Assembly: GCA_017992055.1 (NCBI GenBank)
Contig: JAGOPK010000006.1
Span: 45,249-109,248 of the forward strand
Direction of reading: 5' to 3'
DNA length: 64,000 nucleotides
Source: Burkholderiaceae bacterium
Lineage (GTDB): Bacteria; Pseudomonadota; Gammaproteobacteria; Burkholderiales; Burkholderiaceae_C
Shown here one piece after another: positions 1 through 7,492 of this stretch. Below the pieces are notes generated by a model that saw nothing but the letters and a program-made list of their open reading frames with translations, was not told where the DNA came from and made no database searches. Within the stretch, counting starts at the first letter, position 1. Every line of letters begins with the position of its first letter. The translations under genes were made by a program, and so were the position numbers.

Positions 1-408
1 CGACCGTGTCGACATAGCGTCCCACGGGGGCCGGCGTCGCAGAAACCGCCGCCGTGGTGCCGACATAGCTGCCCAGCGCCGCGGCCGTGGCCGCCGAGGC
101 ACCGCTGCCGGCGACGTAATAGCCCAGTCCGGCCGCCTGGGCCTTGGATTGCCCGGTGGATGCCACGTAGTAGCCGGCGCTGGCGAGCTTGGCGGCGCTG
201 GCACCGACCGTGTCGACATAGCGTCCCACGGGGGCCGGCGTCGCAGAAACCGCCGCCGTGGTGCCGACATAGCTGCCCAGCGCCGCGGCCGTGGCCGCCG
301 AGGCACCGCTGCCGGCGACGTAATAGCCCAGGCCGGCCGCCTGGGCGCTGGACTGTCCGGTCAATGCGACGTAGTAGCCGGGGCTGGCGGTCTTGGCCGC
401 GCTGGCCC
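1..408. repeat. Tandem 204-bp direct repeat inside the repeat protein
   Basis: Bases 1-204 and 205-408 are tandem copies with a 204-bp period (68 codons). Bases 1-127 and 205-331 are identical; the remainder differs at scattered positions. Identity at base level, not only at residue level, points to recent duplication or ongoing homogenisation. The array may continue beyond the left edge. Confidence 0.9.
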
Positions 409-727
409 CCACCGTGTCGACGAAGCGGCCGACCGGTGCAGCCGTCGCCACCGAGGCGCCAGTCGTGCTGACGTAATACCCCAGCGGGGCAGGCGTCTGT
501 TGGGTCGCCCCGCTGGTGGGCACGAAATTGCCCAGGCTCGCCGTTGTGCAGGGCGCGAAGCCGGTCGCGCTGAAGGAGCCGGGCGCGCATTGCTGCTGGA
601 TCGGCGGTGGGGGCGTGTAGGCGAAGGCAGCACCCGAACCGGAGCCCGCGGCGATGGCCGCAAACAGCACCCTGAGACGCTGCAGGCTGGCCGTCTCGCC
701 AACACCGCAAATGTTCAACTCAGACAT
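1..727 (-). CDS. Secreted 17-residue-repeat protein, 3' end cut by window edge
   Basis: An open frame on the minus strand starts at an ATG (725-727) with a GGAGG about 10 bases upstream and runs off the left edge after 242 codons. The N-terminus looks like a signal peptide (LRVLFAAIAAGSGSGAAFA), followed by a Pro/Gln-rich stretch. The rest is made of 17-residue units of the pattern G-[YRS]-[YF]-V-x(2)-[ST]-x-A-x-A-A, for example LGYYVAGSGASAATAAA. Four units form a 68-residue super-repeat that occurs almost twice before the edge. Such repeats are usual in surface or extracellular structural proteins, but I do not recognise the family and give no function. Plus-strand frames here are antisense shadows. 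Confidence 0.72.
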   Translation of the reverse strand, partial: MSELNICGVGETASLQRLRVLFAAIAAGSGSGAAFAYTPPPPIQQQCAPGSFSATGFAPCTTASLGNFVPTSGATQQTPAPLGYYVSTTGASVATAAPVGRFVDTVGASAAKTASPGYYVALTGQSSAQAAGLGYYVAGSGASAATAAALGSYVGTTAAVSATPAPVGRYVDTVGASAAKLASAGYYVASTGQSKAQAAGLGYYVAGSGASAATAAALGSYVGTTAAVSATPAPVGRYVDTV

Positions 728-848
728 CAGGAGCCACCTCCGTACAACGCTCACCGACGTCTGAGCATTGATTCAGTCTAGCGCAGCAACTGCGCCAGCC
801 CCGGTCGCGCCAGCACCCTCGGTTCTAGGGAATGCGCAGCGCGATCCA

Positions 849-1235
849 TCACCCGCCCCCGCGCAGCGCATTCACGCTGGCAAACCCCGCCACCGTCATC
901 GCCACGCTGCCCAGCAGGTGCACGGCCGCGGTGGCCAGGGCCCAGCCGTAGCGGCCGGCCTGCAGGTTGTGCACGACCTCGGCCGAAAACGTGCTGAAGG
1001 TGGTCAGCCCGCCCAGGAAGCCGGTGATGACAAACAGCCGCCAGGCCGGCGGCAGGGCCGGATGCTGGCCGAAGAAGGCCAGGGCCACGCCGATCAGGTA
1101 GCCGCCGATCAGGTTGGCGGCCAGCGTGCCCGGCGGCAGCTGGGGCCACAGCGCATTCAGGCCATTGGCCAGGCCCCAGCGGGCGATGGCGCCGAGTGCG
1201 GCACCGGCGGCGATGGCCAGCAGGGCGCTCAGCAT
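849..1235 (-). CDS. crcB: Fluoride ion channel/exporter CrcB (Fluc)
   Basis: A 128-residue hydrophobic protein with four predicted membrane segments, the normal size for the dual-topology Fluc/CrcB channel that exports fluoride from the cytoplasm. Family signatures are visible: NLIGGYLIG near residue 41 and [13 protein letters not shown] at 72-84, which includes the TTFSTFS stretch with the phenylalanines lining the pore. A longer open frame extends upstream, but the ATG at 1235 gives the canonical N-terminus and overlaps the stop of the upstream CDF gene by 7 bp, so translation is probably coupled. It is the last gene of a minus-strand transporter operon. No fluoride riboswitch is seen directly upstream. 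Confidence 0.93.
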   Translation of the reverse strand: MLSALLAIAAGAALGAIARWGLANGLNALWPQLPPGTLAANLIGGYLIGVALAFFGQHPALPPAWRLFVITGFLGGLTTFSTFSAEVVHNLQAGRYGWALATAAVHLLGSVAMTVAGFASVNALRGGG

Positions 1236-2233
1236 GCCGGCCCGCCGCAGGCCGGCGTGAACGGCGCGCGCACCGGCTGCAGCGTGACATGGGCGATGCC
1301 ATGTTTCTGGCGCAGCAGCTGCGTGGCCTGCAGCAGCAGCGCATCGTCGGCGCCGCCCTCGGGCATCACCAGCTGGGCGGTCAGCGCCACCTCGGTCGTG
1401 CCCATGGCCCACACATGCAGGTCGTGCACCGCGGCCACGCCGGGCAGGCCGGTCAGCGCGGCCTGCACCGCCGCCAGGTCCACCTGCTCCGGCACGCCGT
1501 CGAACAGCAGGTGCAACGACTGGCGGAACAGCCCCCAGGTGCTGGCGACGATGACGGCCACGATGACCAGGCTGGTCACCGGGTCCAGCCAGGCCCAGCC
1601 ATAGCCCAGGGCCAGCAGGCCGCTGACCACCACGCCGGCCGAGACCAGGGCATCGCCGGCCATGTGCAGAAAGGCGCCGCGCAGGTTCAGGTCGTCGTGG
1701 CTGCCACGCAGGAACAGCAGGGCGGTGCCCAGGTTGATGGCGATGCCCACTGCCGCCACCACCACCACCGGCCAGCCCGGCGGGGCGGTGGCCGCACCAT
1801 CGCCGAGCAGGCGCTGCAGCGCCTCCCAGCCGAGTGCGCCCATGGCCAGCAGCAGGGCCAGGGCATTGACGAAGGCGGCCAGGATGCTGGCGCGCTTGAA
1901 GCCATAGGTGTGGCGCGGCCCGCCGCGCAGCCTGGACGCCGCCGCCGCGGCCCAGGCCAGCACCAGGCCGGCCACGTCGCCCAGGTTGTGGCCGGCATCG
2001 GCCAGCAGGGCCAGCGAGCCGGTCTTCCAGCCCCAGAAGGCCTCGACCGCGACAAAGCCCAGGTTCAGCGTGATGCCTAGCGCGAAGGCACGGTCGAAGC
2101 TGGCGGGGGCGTGGCTGTGGCCATGGCCGTGCGCGTGGTCGTGCGTTTGGTCGTGAGCGTGGTCTGCGTGGTGGTGATCGTGGTGCGCGTGATCGTGCGC
2201 ATGACCGTGTTGCTGCGATGCCGGGCTAGCCAT
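1229..2233 (-). CDS. Cation diffusion facilitator (CzcD/ZitB-like Zn/Co/Cd exporter)
   Basis: A 334-residue CDF protein that should export divalent metal (Zn2+, Co2+ or Cd2+) from the cytoplasm in exchange for protons. The first 41 residues are extremely His/Asp-rich ([14 protein letters not shown] and further repeats), a likely metal-binding tail. Six membrane segments follow, with the two metal-site motifs HNLGD (H82, D86) and HMAGD (H190, D194), then a cytoplasmic C-terminal domain from about residue 245 containing HDLHVW. The gene overlaps the upstream MFS gene by 8 bp and the downstream crcB by 7 bp. The exact metal cannot be read from the sequence. Confidence 0.92.
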   Translation of the reverse strand: MASPASQQHGHAHDHAHHDHHHADHAHDQTHDHAHGHGHSHAPASFDRAFALGITLNLGFVAVEAFWGWKTGSLALLADAGHNLGDVAGLVLAWAAAAASRLRGGPRHTYGFKRASILAAFVNALALLLAMGALGWEALQRLLGDGAATAPPGWPVVVVAAVGIAINLGTALLFLRGSHDDLNLRGAFLHMAGDALVSAGVVVSGLLALGYGWAWLDPVTSLVIVAVIVASTWGLFRQSLHLLFDGVPEQVDLAAVQAALTGLPGVAAVHDLHVWAMGTTEVALTAQLVMPEGGADDALLLQATQLLRQKHGIAHVTLQPVRAPFTPACGGPAC

Positions 2234-3464
2234 GCCGCGATTGTGGGTCAGCCGTCGGCTGGGGCGGCTGCAAGCCCATCAGCGCGGCAAAGGCCAGCAG
2301 GCCCAGGCCGGTGGACAGCCACAGCGCCGCCGCGCCGATGCGGTCGATGACCAGGCCGAACAGCACCGGCGCGGCCGCGGCGGCGACGCGCGTGGGCAGC
2401 ATCAGCCAGCCCTGGCGTGCGCCATAGCCCTGGGCGCCGAACAGCGCCAGCGGCAGCGTGCCCTTGGTGATGGTGATGATGCCGTTGCCGGCGCCGTGCA
2501 GCAGCGCAAAGACAAAGGCCAGGGTCGACGGGCCGCCGGCGGTCAGCAGCAGCAGGGCGCCCAGCGGATGCGTCAGCGCCGCCAGCCGCGCCGACAGCAG
2601 CGGATGCACGCGGTGCAGAAAGCCCAGCTCCATCAGCCGCCCGGCCACCTGGGCCGGCCCGACCAGGGCGCTGGCGGCCACCGCCGCGGCCAGGCCCAGG
2701 CCCAGTGCCTGCAGCAGCTGCGGCAGGTGCATGGCCATGGACGTGCCGACGAAGGAGAACACCGCGAACACCAGGCTCAGCAGCAGCATGTTGCGCCGCG
2801 CGGCCGGGCTGGCCGCCGGCGGGGCTGGCGTGGCGGTGGCCGACGCTGAGGTGGATGCCGGGGCGGGCGTTGGTCCGGGCGCCGCCGTGCCCGTGGCCCG
2901 CGGCAGGCTGGCGTTCAGCGGCAGGCCCAGCAGCAGGTGCAGCGCGGCCCAGCCCAGGCAGGCGCCGCGCCAGCCCCACAGCGTCTCCATCCAGGCCGAC
3001 AGCGGCCAGCCCACGGTGCTGGCAAAGCCGGCGATCAGCGTGATGCCGGTGATGCCGCGGCGCGCACCCGGTCCGTACAGGCGCACCAGGGTGGCAAAGG
3101 CCGCTTCGTACAGGCCGCTGCCCATGGCCAGGCCGATCAGCACCCAGGCGGCCAGCAGGCTGAGCGGGCCCTGCACGCCGGCCAGGGCCACCAGGCCGAG
3201 TGCAAACAGGCCGTTGGTGGCCATCAGCACCGGCCGGCCGCCATGGCGGTCCACCCAGCGGCCGGCGGCCGGCCCGACGCCGGCCGACACCACCACGGCC
3301 AGCGAAAACGCCGCGAACACCATCGCCGGCGCCAGGCCCAGGCTCGCGGCCATCGGCTGGGCCAGCACCGCCGGCAGGTACAGCGACGAGGCATAGGCCA
3401 GGGTCTGGGCGCTGCCCAGCGTGATCACCTGGGCGGTGCTGGCTTGGGCGGGGGCGGTGGACAT
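2226..3464 (-). CDS. Major facilitator superfamily transporter
   Basis: About 412 residues with twelve hydrophobic segments split by a central cytoplasmic loop rich in Ala, Pro and Ser/Thr (about residues 190-225). The MFS loop 2-3 motif is recognisable as GRWVDRHGGRP. The substrate is unknown. I chose the ATG at 3464; an in-frame ATG at 3506 would add 14 residues, and neither has a strong ribosome-binding site. Its stop overlaps the start of the CDF gene, making it first in the MFS-CDF-crcB operon. Being grouped with metal and fluoride exporters hints at a detoxification role, but that is inference. Confidence 0.85.
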   Translation of the reverse strand: MSTAPAQASTAQVITLGSAQTLAYASSLYLPAVLAQPMAASLGLAPAMVFAAFSLAVVVSAGVGPAAGRWVDRHGGRPVLMATNGLFALGLVALAGVQGPLSLLAAWVLIGLAMGSGLYEAAFATLVRLYGPGARRGITGITLIAGFASTVGWPLSAWMETLWGWRGACLGWAALHLLLGLPLNASLPRATGTAAPGPTPAPASTSASATATPAPPAASPAARRNMLLLSLVFAVFSFVGTSMAMHLPQLLQALGLGLAAAVAASALVGPAQVAGRLMELGFLHRVHPLLSARLAALTHPLGALLLLTAGGPSTLAFVFALLHGAGNGIITITKGTLPLALFGAQGYGARQGWLMLPTRVAAAAAPVLFGLVIDRIGAAALWLSTGLGLLAFAALMGLQPPQPTADPQSRHG

Positions 3465-3560
3465 GGCTCGGGGACGGCAGGCGCGGTCGGTGGTGGCAGC
3501 GCGCATGGTAGGTGGCCGCCGGGCTCAAGCCGGGTCGCCCACGCGCCGACAACACGGCAT

Positions 3561-4274
3561 ATGTTGCGCATCGCTTCCATCCTGCCGCTCCTGGCCGGCC
3601 TGCTGCTGCTGGCTTTGCCAGCGCGGGCGCTGGAGGGCGGCGATGCCGCGGCGCTGCGCGCCCAGGAGATCGCTGAATGCCGGCCGGCCGAGATCACGCA
3701 CTGGGGCGATGGCCGCGACCGCCCGGCGCTGGCCTCGCCGCTGCGCCTGGTCTACGACCCCGCCGGCGCACCGCCCTGGTTTGCGCCGCAGCAGGTGCTG
3801 CAGGCCCTGCTGCGCGCGGCCGAGGCCTGGTCGGGCGGCTGCGGCGTGCCGGCCACGGTGCTGCCGCTGGCCCCGGGCGCATCCGCCGAGCGCCTGCCCG
3901 AGGGCACGGTGCTGGTGCAATGGAACGATGCCCAGGTGCGCGGCCACTTCGGCCTGGCCCATGTGGGCCTGCGCCGGCTGTGGCTGGGCGCCCAGGCCTT
4001 CCACACGCTGCGCACGCGCAATCCGGCGCATCCGGCCGAGACCACGCTGCAGATGGTGATCTCGCACGAGATGGGCCATCTGTTCGGCCTGATGGCGCAT
4101 TCCAGCCGCTGCGTGGACGTGATGTCCTACTACACCAATGGCCAGGGCGAGCGCTGCCAGTCGCGCGCCGACATCACGCGCTGGCGCGGCGACTACCGCG
4201 CCCTGCTGCCCACCGCCTGCGACCTGGCGCGCTGCCGCGCGGTCAATGCCGGGGCGCAGACGGCGCAGCGCTGA
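3561..4274 (+). CDS. Secreted zincin-like metalloprotease
   Basis: 237 residues starting at ATG 3561 with a clear signal peptide (LPLLAGLLLLALPARA), so the protein is probably exported. Residues 169-180 read HEMGHLFGLMAH, a zincin motif with the catalytic Glu170. The third histidine sits one place later than in the standard matrixin pattern: HExxHxxGxxxH rather than HExxHxxGxxH. A Met-turn-like VMSYY follows about ten residues on. Several cysteines are present in the mature part. The gene is isolated, divergent from the MFS operon and convergent with the aldo/keto reductase. Substrate unknown. An upstream open frame antisense to the MFS gene was not used. Confidence 0.75.
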   Translation: MLRIASILPLLAGLLLLALPARALEGGDAAALRAQEIAECRPAEITHWGDGRDRPALASPLRLVYDPAGAPPWFAPQQVLQALLRAAEAWSGGCGVPATVLPLAPGASAERLPEGTVLVQWNDAQVRGHFGLAHVGLRRLWLGAQAFHTLRTRNPAHPAETTLQMVISHEMGHLFGLMAHSSRCVDVMSYYTNGQGERCQSRADITRWRGDYRALLPTACDLARCRAVNAGAQTAQR

Positions 4275-4281
4275 GGTCTTT

Positions 4282-5169
4282 CTAGGGCACCTCGCGGCCT
4301 TCGGCGGCCTCCCACAAGCGATACCACTGCTGCGCATCCAGTCGCACATCGAGTGCGGCCATGGCCTCGCGCGCCACCTCGATGCGGCGCGAGCCCAGGA
4401 TGGGCAGGGGCTGGCTGGGGTGGCGGCGCAGCCAGGCGCTGACCACGGTGATCGGCGCCAGCCCCAGCTCGTCGGCCATGGCCTGCAGCGTGGCGCGCAC
4501 GCGGCGGGCGGCCTCGTCCTGGCCGGTGAAGATGCGGCCACCGGCCAGCGGCGACCAGATCATCGGCCGCAGGCCGAGATCGAGGCACTGGTCCAGCGTG
4601 CCGTCGTGCAGCGGCTGCAGGTGCAGCGGCGAGCACTCGATCTGCGTGGTGGCCAGCGCAATGCGCCGCTGCAGCGGCGCCAGCTGGCTGGGCGTGAAGT
4701 TGGAGACGCCGAAATAGCGCACCAGGCCCTCGCGGCGCAGCGACTCGAAGGTCTCGGCCAGCTCGTCGGGATCGAGCAGGCAGTCGGGGCGGTGGATCAG
4801 CAGCAGGTCCAGGTGGTCGGTGCGCAGGCTGCGCAGCGACTGCTGGACCGAGGCGCGCACATGGGCCGCCGAGGTGTCGTAGTGCTTGAGCGCATGGCCG
4901 GGCCGCGCCGGGCTGACCAGCTTGATGCCGCACTTGCTGACCAGCTGCATGCGCTGGCGCAGCGCGGGCTTCAGCGCCAGCGCCTCGCCGAACAGGCTTT
5001 CGACCGAATAGCCGCCGTAGATGTCGGCATGGTCGAAGCTGGTCACGCCCAGGTCGAGGTTGGCCTCGATCCAGGCCAGGCGCTGCTGCGGCGTCCAGCC
5101 CCATTCGGCCAGGCGCCAGGCGCCGGCGACGATGGGGCTGAGGCCGGCGGGGTTGTGCATCAGGGCCAA
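4282..5169 (-). CDS. Aldo/keto reductase (YdhF-like)
   Basis: A 295-residue NADPH-dependent oxidoreductase of the aldo/keto reductase superfamily (TIM barrel). The catalytic tetrad can be placed: Asp46 and Tyr51 in FDHADIYGGY, Lys79 in VSKCGIK and His126 in LLLIHRPD. The sequence style matches the E. coli YdhF group, whose physiological substrate is not established. Only 3 bp separate its start from the stop of the upstream AhpD-like gene, so the two are co-transcribed, and a role in aldehyde or peroxide detoxification is possible but inferred. Confidence 0.9.
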   Translation of the reverse strand: MALMHNPAGLSPIVAGAWRLAEWGWTPQQRLAWIEANLDLGVTSFDHADIYGGYSVESLFGEALALKPALRQRMQLVSKCGIKLVSPARPGHALKHYDTSAAHVRASVQQSLRSLRTDHLDLLLIHRPDCLLDPDELAETFESLRREGLVRYFGVSNFTPSQLAPLQRRIALATTQIECSPLHLQPLHDGTLDQCLDLGLRPMIWSPLAGGRIFTGQDEAARRVRATLQAMADELGLAPITVVSAWLRRHPSQPLPILGSRRIEVAREAMAALDVRLDAQQWYRLWEAAEGREVP

Positions 5170-5172
5170 GGT

Positions 5173-5754
5173 TCAGTCCTTCTTCTTCGGGAGGCGGCCC
5201 ATCAGGTAGAACTCGTCGTTGGGCTTCATGCCGCTGACGTTGGCGATGCGGTTGGACAGGCCGAAAAACGCGGTGATGGCGGCGATGTCCCAGGCGTCCT
5301 CGTCGTCGAAGCCATGCGCCTGCAGCGCGGCGAAGTCGGCGTCGTCAACCTCATGCGAGCGCTGGCAGACCTTCAGCGCAAAGTCGAGCATGGCGCGCTG
5401 GCGCGGCGTGATGTCGGCCTTGCGGTGGTTGATGGCCACCTGGTCGGCGACCAGGGGCTTCTTCTCGTAGATGCGCAGGATGGCGCCGTGCGCCACCACG
5501 CAATACAGGCACTGGTTGGCCGCGCTGGTGGCGGTGACGATCATCTCGCGGTCGCCCTTGCTCAGGTTGCCGCCTTCCTTGAGCATCAGCGCGTCGTGGT
5601 AGGCGAAAAACGCCCGCCATTCGGCCGGCCGCCGCGCCAGGCCCAGAAAGACATTGGGCACGAAGCCGGCCTTCTCCTGCACCTCCAGGATGCGGTTGCG
5701 GATGTCCTCGGGCACCTGGTCCAGCGTCGGGGCGGGGTAGCGGGCAGCGGTCAT
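5173..5754 (-). CDS. AhpD-like / carboxymuconolactone decarboxylase family protein
   Basis: A 193-residue protein of the AhpD-like alkylhydroperoxidase superfamily. It carries the full AhpD pattern E-x11-C-x2-C-x3-H: Glu70, Cys82, Cys85 and His89, in NQCLYCVVAHG. Members use the cysteine pair for thiol peroxidase or disulfide reductase chemistry. The ATG at 5754 has a strong AGGAG ten bases upstream; a longer overlapping frame was rejected for that reason. Downstream lies the aldo/keto reductase at a 3-bp gap, and 50 bp upstream ends the phospholipase-D gene. The exact physiological peroxide is unknown. Confidence 0.88.
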   Translation of the reverse strand: MTAARYPAPTLDQVPEDIRNRILEVQEKAGFVPNVFLGLARRPAEWRAFFAYHDALMLKEGGNLSKGDREMIVTATSAANQCLYCVVAHGAILRIYEKKPLVADQVAINHRKADITPRQRAMLDFALKVCQRSHEVDDADFAALQAHGFDDEDAWDIAAITAFFGLSNRIANVSGMKPNDEFYLMGRLPKKKD

Positions 5755-5804
5755 GGGGTTCTCCTGCAGCGTCGAATGTGGGCCGAGGATACCCGCCGCC
5801 CCGC

Positions 5805-7400
5805 TCAGAGCAGGCGCTCCTCGACCAGCAGGCCCTGCAGCCAGCGCAGCAGGCGCTGCCAGGCATCGTCGTCGGGTTCGTCGCCCAGCACGCCGGGCCG
5901 GCCCTCGGCATCCAGCGTCAGCCATTCGATGGTCTGGCCGTCGGCGGCCAGGCGCAGGCGGTACAGGGCGGTGCTCGGGCCGCCGCTGGCCGACAGCAGC
6001 TGCTGCAGCTGGGCGGCCAGCGCCGGGCTGTCGATGACCAGGCCCATCTCGGTGTTGCCCACGGCCGAGCGGGCATCGAGGTTGACCGAGCCGACCAGCA
6101 CCTGCCGCTGGTCGACGATGGCCACCTTGGCATGCAGGCGCGGCGTGGAGCGGCCGAAGCTGCCGAACTGGCGGCTGCGCTGCACCAGGGCCGGGCCGAT
6201 CTCGCTGATCTCCACGCCCAGCTTCAGCAGCGCCGGGCGGCGCCGCGCATAGGCCGCATGCACCAGCGGCTCGTCGGTGGAGGCCAGCGAATTGGTCACC
6301 AGGATCAGCTTCACGCCATGGCGCCGGGCCTGGGCCATCATGGCCATCGCCGCGTCGTCGGGCACGAAGTAGGGCGAGACGATGGCCACCGACTGGCGCG
6401 CCCCGGACATGGCCTGCAGCAGGCCGGCCATGGCCTCGGTGGGCTCGCGGCGCGGCTCCAGCCGGGCGGCCTTCTCGGGCGGATCGGCATGCACCCGGGC
6501 CTCGGCCCAGGCCAGGGCCAGCGTGCCCGGGCCGGGCCGCAGGGCCAGGTCGGCGCTGAGCGGCGCCTGCTGCAGCGGATCGCGCAGCGCGGCCGGCAGC
6601 GGCGGTCGGGCCTCGCCGAGTGCGGCGTCGAACCCGGCCCGCAGCGCGGCCTGGTCCGCGGCATCGGCGGGCAGGGCGCGCAGCCGGTCCAGCGGCCAGG
6701 CCTGTTCGCTGTTCCAGTAGCGGTCGAACACCGCGCCCAGGGCCAGGCCCACCGGGCCCAGGCCCAGCAGGTCCATGTCGATGAAGTTGGTCTGGGCGTT
6801 GTGCATGAAGTATTCGTCGGCCAGGTTGCGGCCGCCGAACACTGCGGCCACGCCATCGGCCAGCAGCAGCTTGTTGTGCATGCGGCGGTGGTTGCGCTCG
6901 AACTCGCCGCGCGAGGCGGCGATGCGCCACAGCGCCGGGCCGTGGCGCAGCGACAGCGGATTGAACAGCCGCACCTCGGCCTGCGGCTGCAGGGCCAGGC
7001 CGGCCAGCAGCGGCAGGACCTCGGCGGCATGGGCATCGTCGACCAGCAGGCGCACGCGCACGCCGCGGGCCGCGGCATCGCGCAGCGCGCGCAGCAGGCT
7101 GCGGCCGCTGGCATCGGGATGCAGGTGATAGGCCTGCAGGTCCAGCGTGCGCTGGGCCTGGTGGATCAGCGCCAGGCGGGCGTCGAGCGCAAACTCGCCG
7201 CTGGGCAGCAGGCGAAAGCCCGAGGCCGTGGCCGGCACCCCGGCCGGCCGCTGGCCGGTGGCCAGCCGGCCCAGCGGCGTGGCCGCGCTGTCCGCGGCGG
7301 CCAGCGCCTGGCTGGGCGGCGTGTCGCCGCGCGGCGGCAGCGAGCCGCAGCCGCTCAGGGCGAGGATCAGGATCAGCGGCAGGAGCAGTGAGCGCAACAT
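5805..7400 (-). CDS. Phospholipase D-family lipoprotein, cardiolipin synthase C-like
   Basis: 531 residues with a lipoprotein signal (LALSGC, Cys18) followed by two phospholipase-D domains. Both HKD motifs are intact: H175-x-K177-x4-D182 and H423-x-K425-x4-D430. Length and layout resemble ClsC (YmdC) of E. coli, which joins phosphatidylglycerol and phosphatidylethanolamine into cardiolipin; a secreted phosphodiesterase is the alternative. The lipobox, which ClsC of E. coli is not known for, would place it on the periplasmic side. It follows the lipid-exporter msbA by about 90 bp on the same strand, which fits a membrane-lipid role. The start is ATG 7400; the frame continues open upstream by chance. 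Confidence 0.85.
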   Translation of the reverse strand: MLRSLLLPLILILALSGCGSLPPRGDTPPSQALAAADSAATPLGRLATGQRPAGVPATASGFRLLPSGEFALDARLALIHQAQRTLDLQAYHLHPDASGRSLLRALRDAAARGVRVRLLVDDAHAAEVLPLLAGLALQPQAEVRLFNPLSLRHGPALWRIAASRGEFERNHRRMHNKLLLADGVAAVFGGRNLADEYFMHNAQTNFIDMDLLGLGPVGLALGAVFDRYWNSEQAWPLDRLRALPADAADQAALRAGFDAALGEARPPLPAALRDPLQQAPLSADLALRPGPGTLALAWAEARVHADPPEKAARLEPRREPTEAMAGLLQAMSGARQSVAIVSPYFVPDDAAMAMMAQARRHGVKLILVTNSLASTDEPLVHAAYARRRPALLKLGVEISEIGPALVQRSRQFGSFGRSTPRLHAKVAIVDQRQVLVGSVNLDARSAVGNTEMGLVIDSPALAAQLQQLLSASGGPSTALYRLRLAADGQTIEWLTLDAEGRPGVLGDEPDDDAWQRLLRWLQGLLVEERLL

Positions 7401-7492
7401 GGCTGCAAGCCTAGCCAGCTCGGCCCGCCGCGGCCAGGGGTCTTGCGACGCAGCGTCGCCGGCGCACGCGAAACGTCGCCAGGCGCGGGGTT

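Noticed and set aside
1-408. CRISPR-like array
   Set aside because: The repeats are tandem, coding and 204 bp long with no unique spacers.
149-781. Open frames on the plus strand over the repeat protein
   Set aside because: They are Arg/Gly-rich antisense frames, common in GC-rich DNA. The minus-strand frame has a signal peptide, a good ribosome-binding site and ordered repeats.
2100-2220. Short periodic repeats read as a possible array or microsatellite
   Set aside because: They are the His/Asp codons of the metal-binding tail of the CDF protein.
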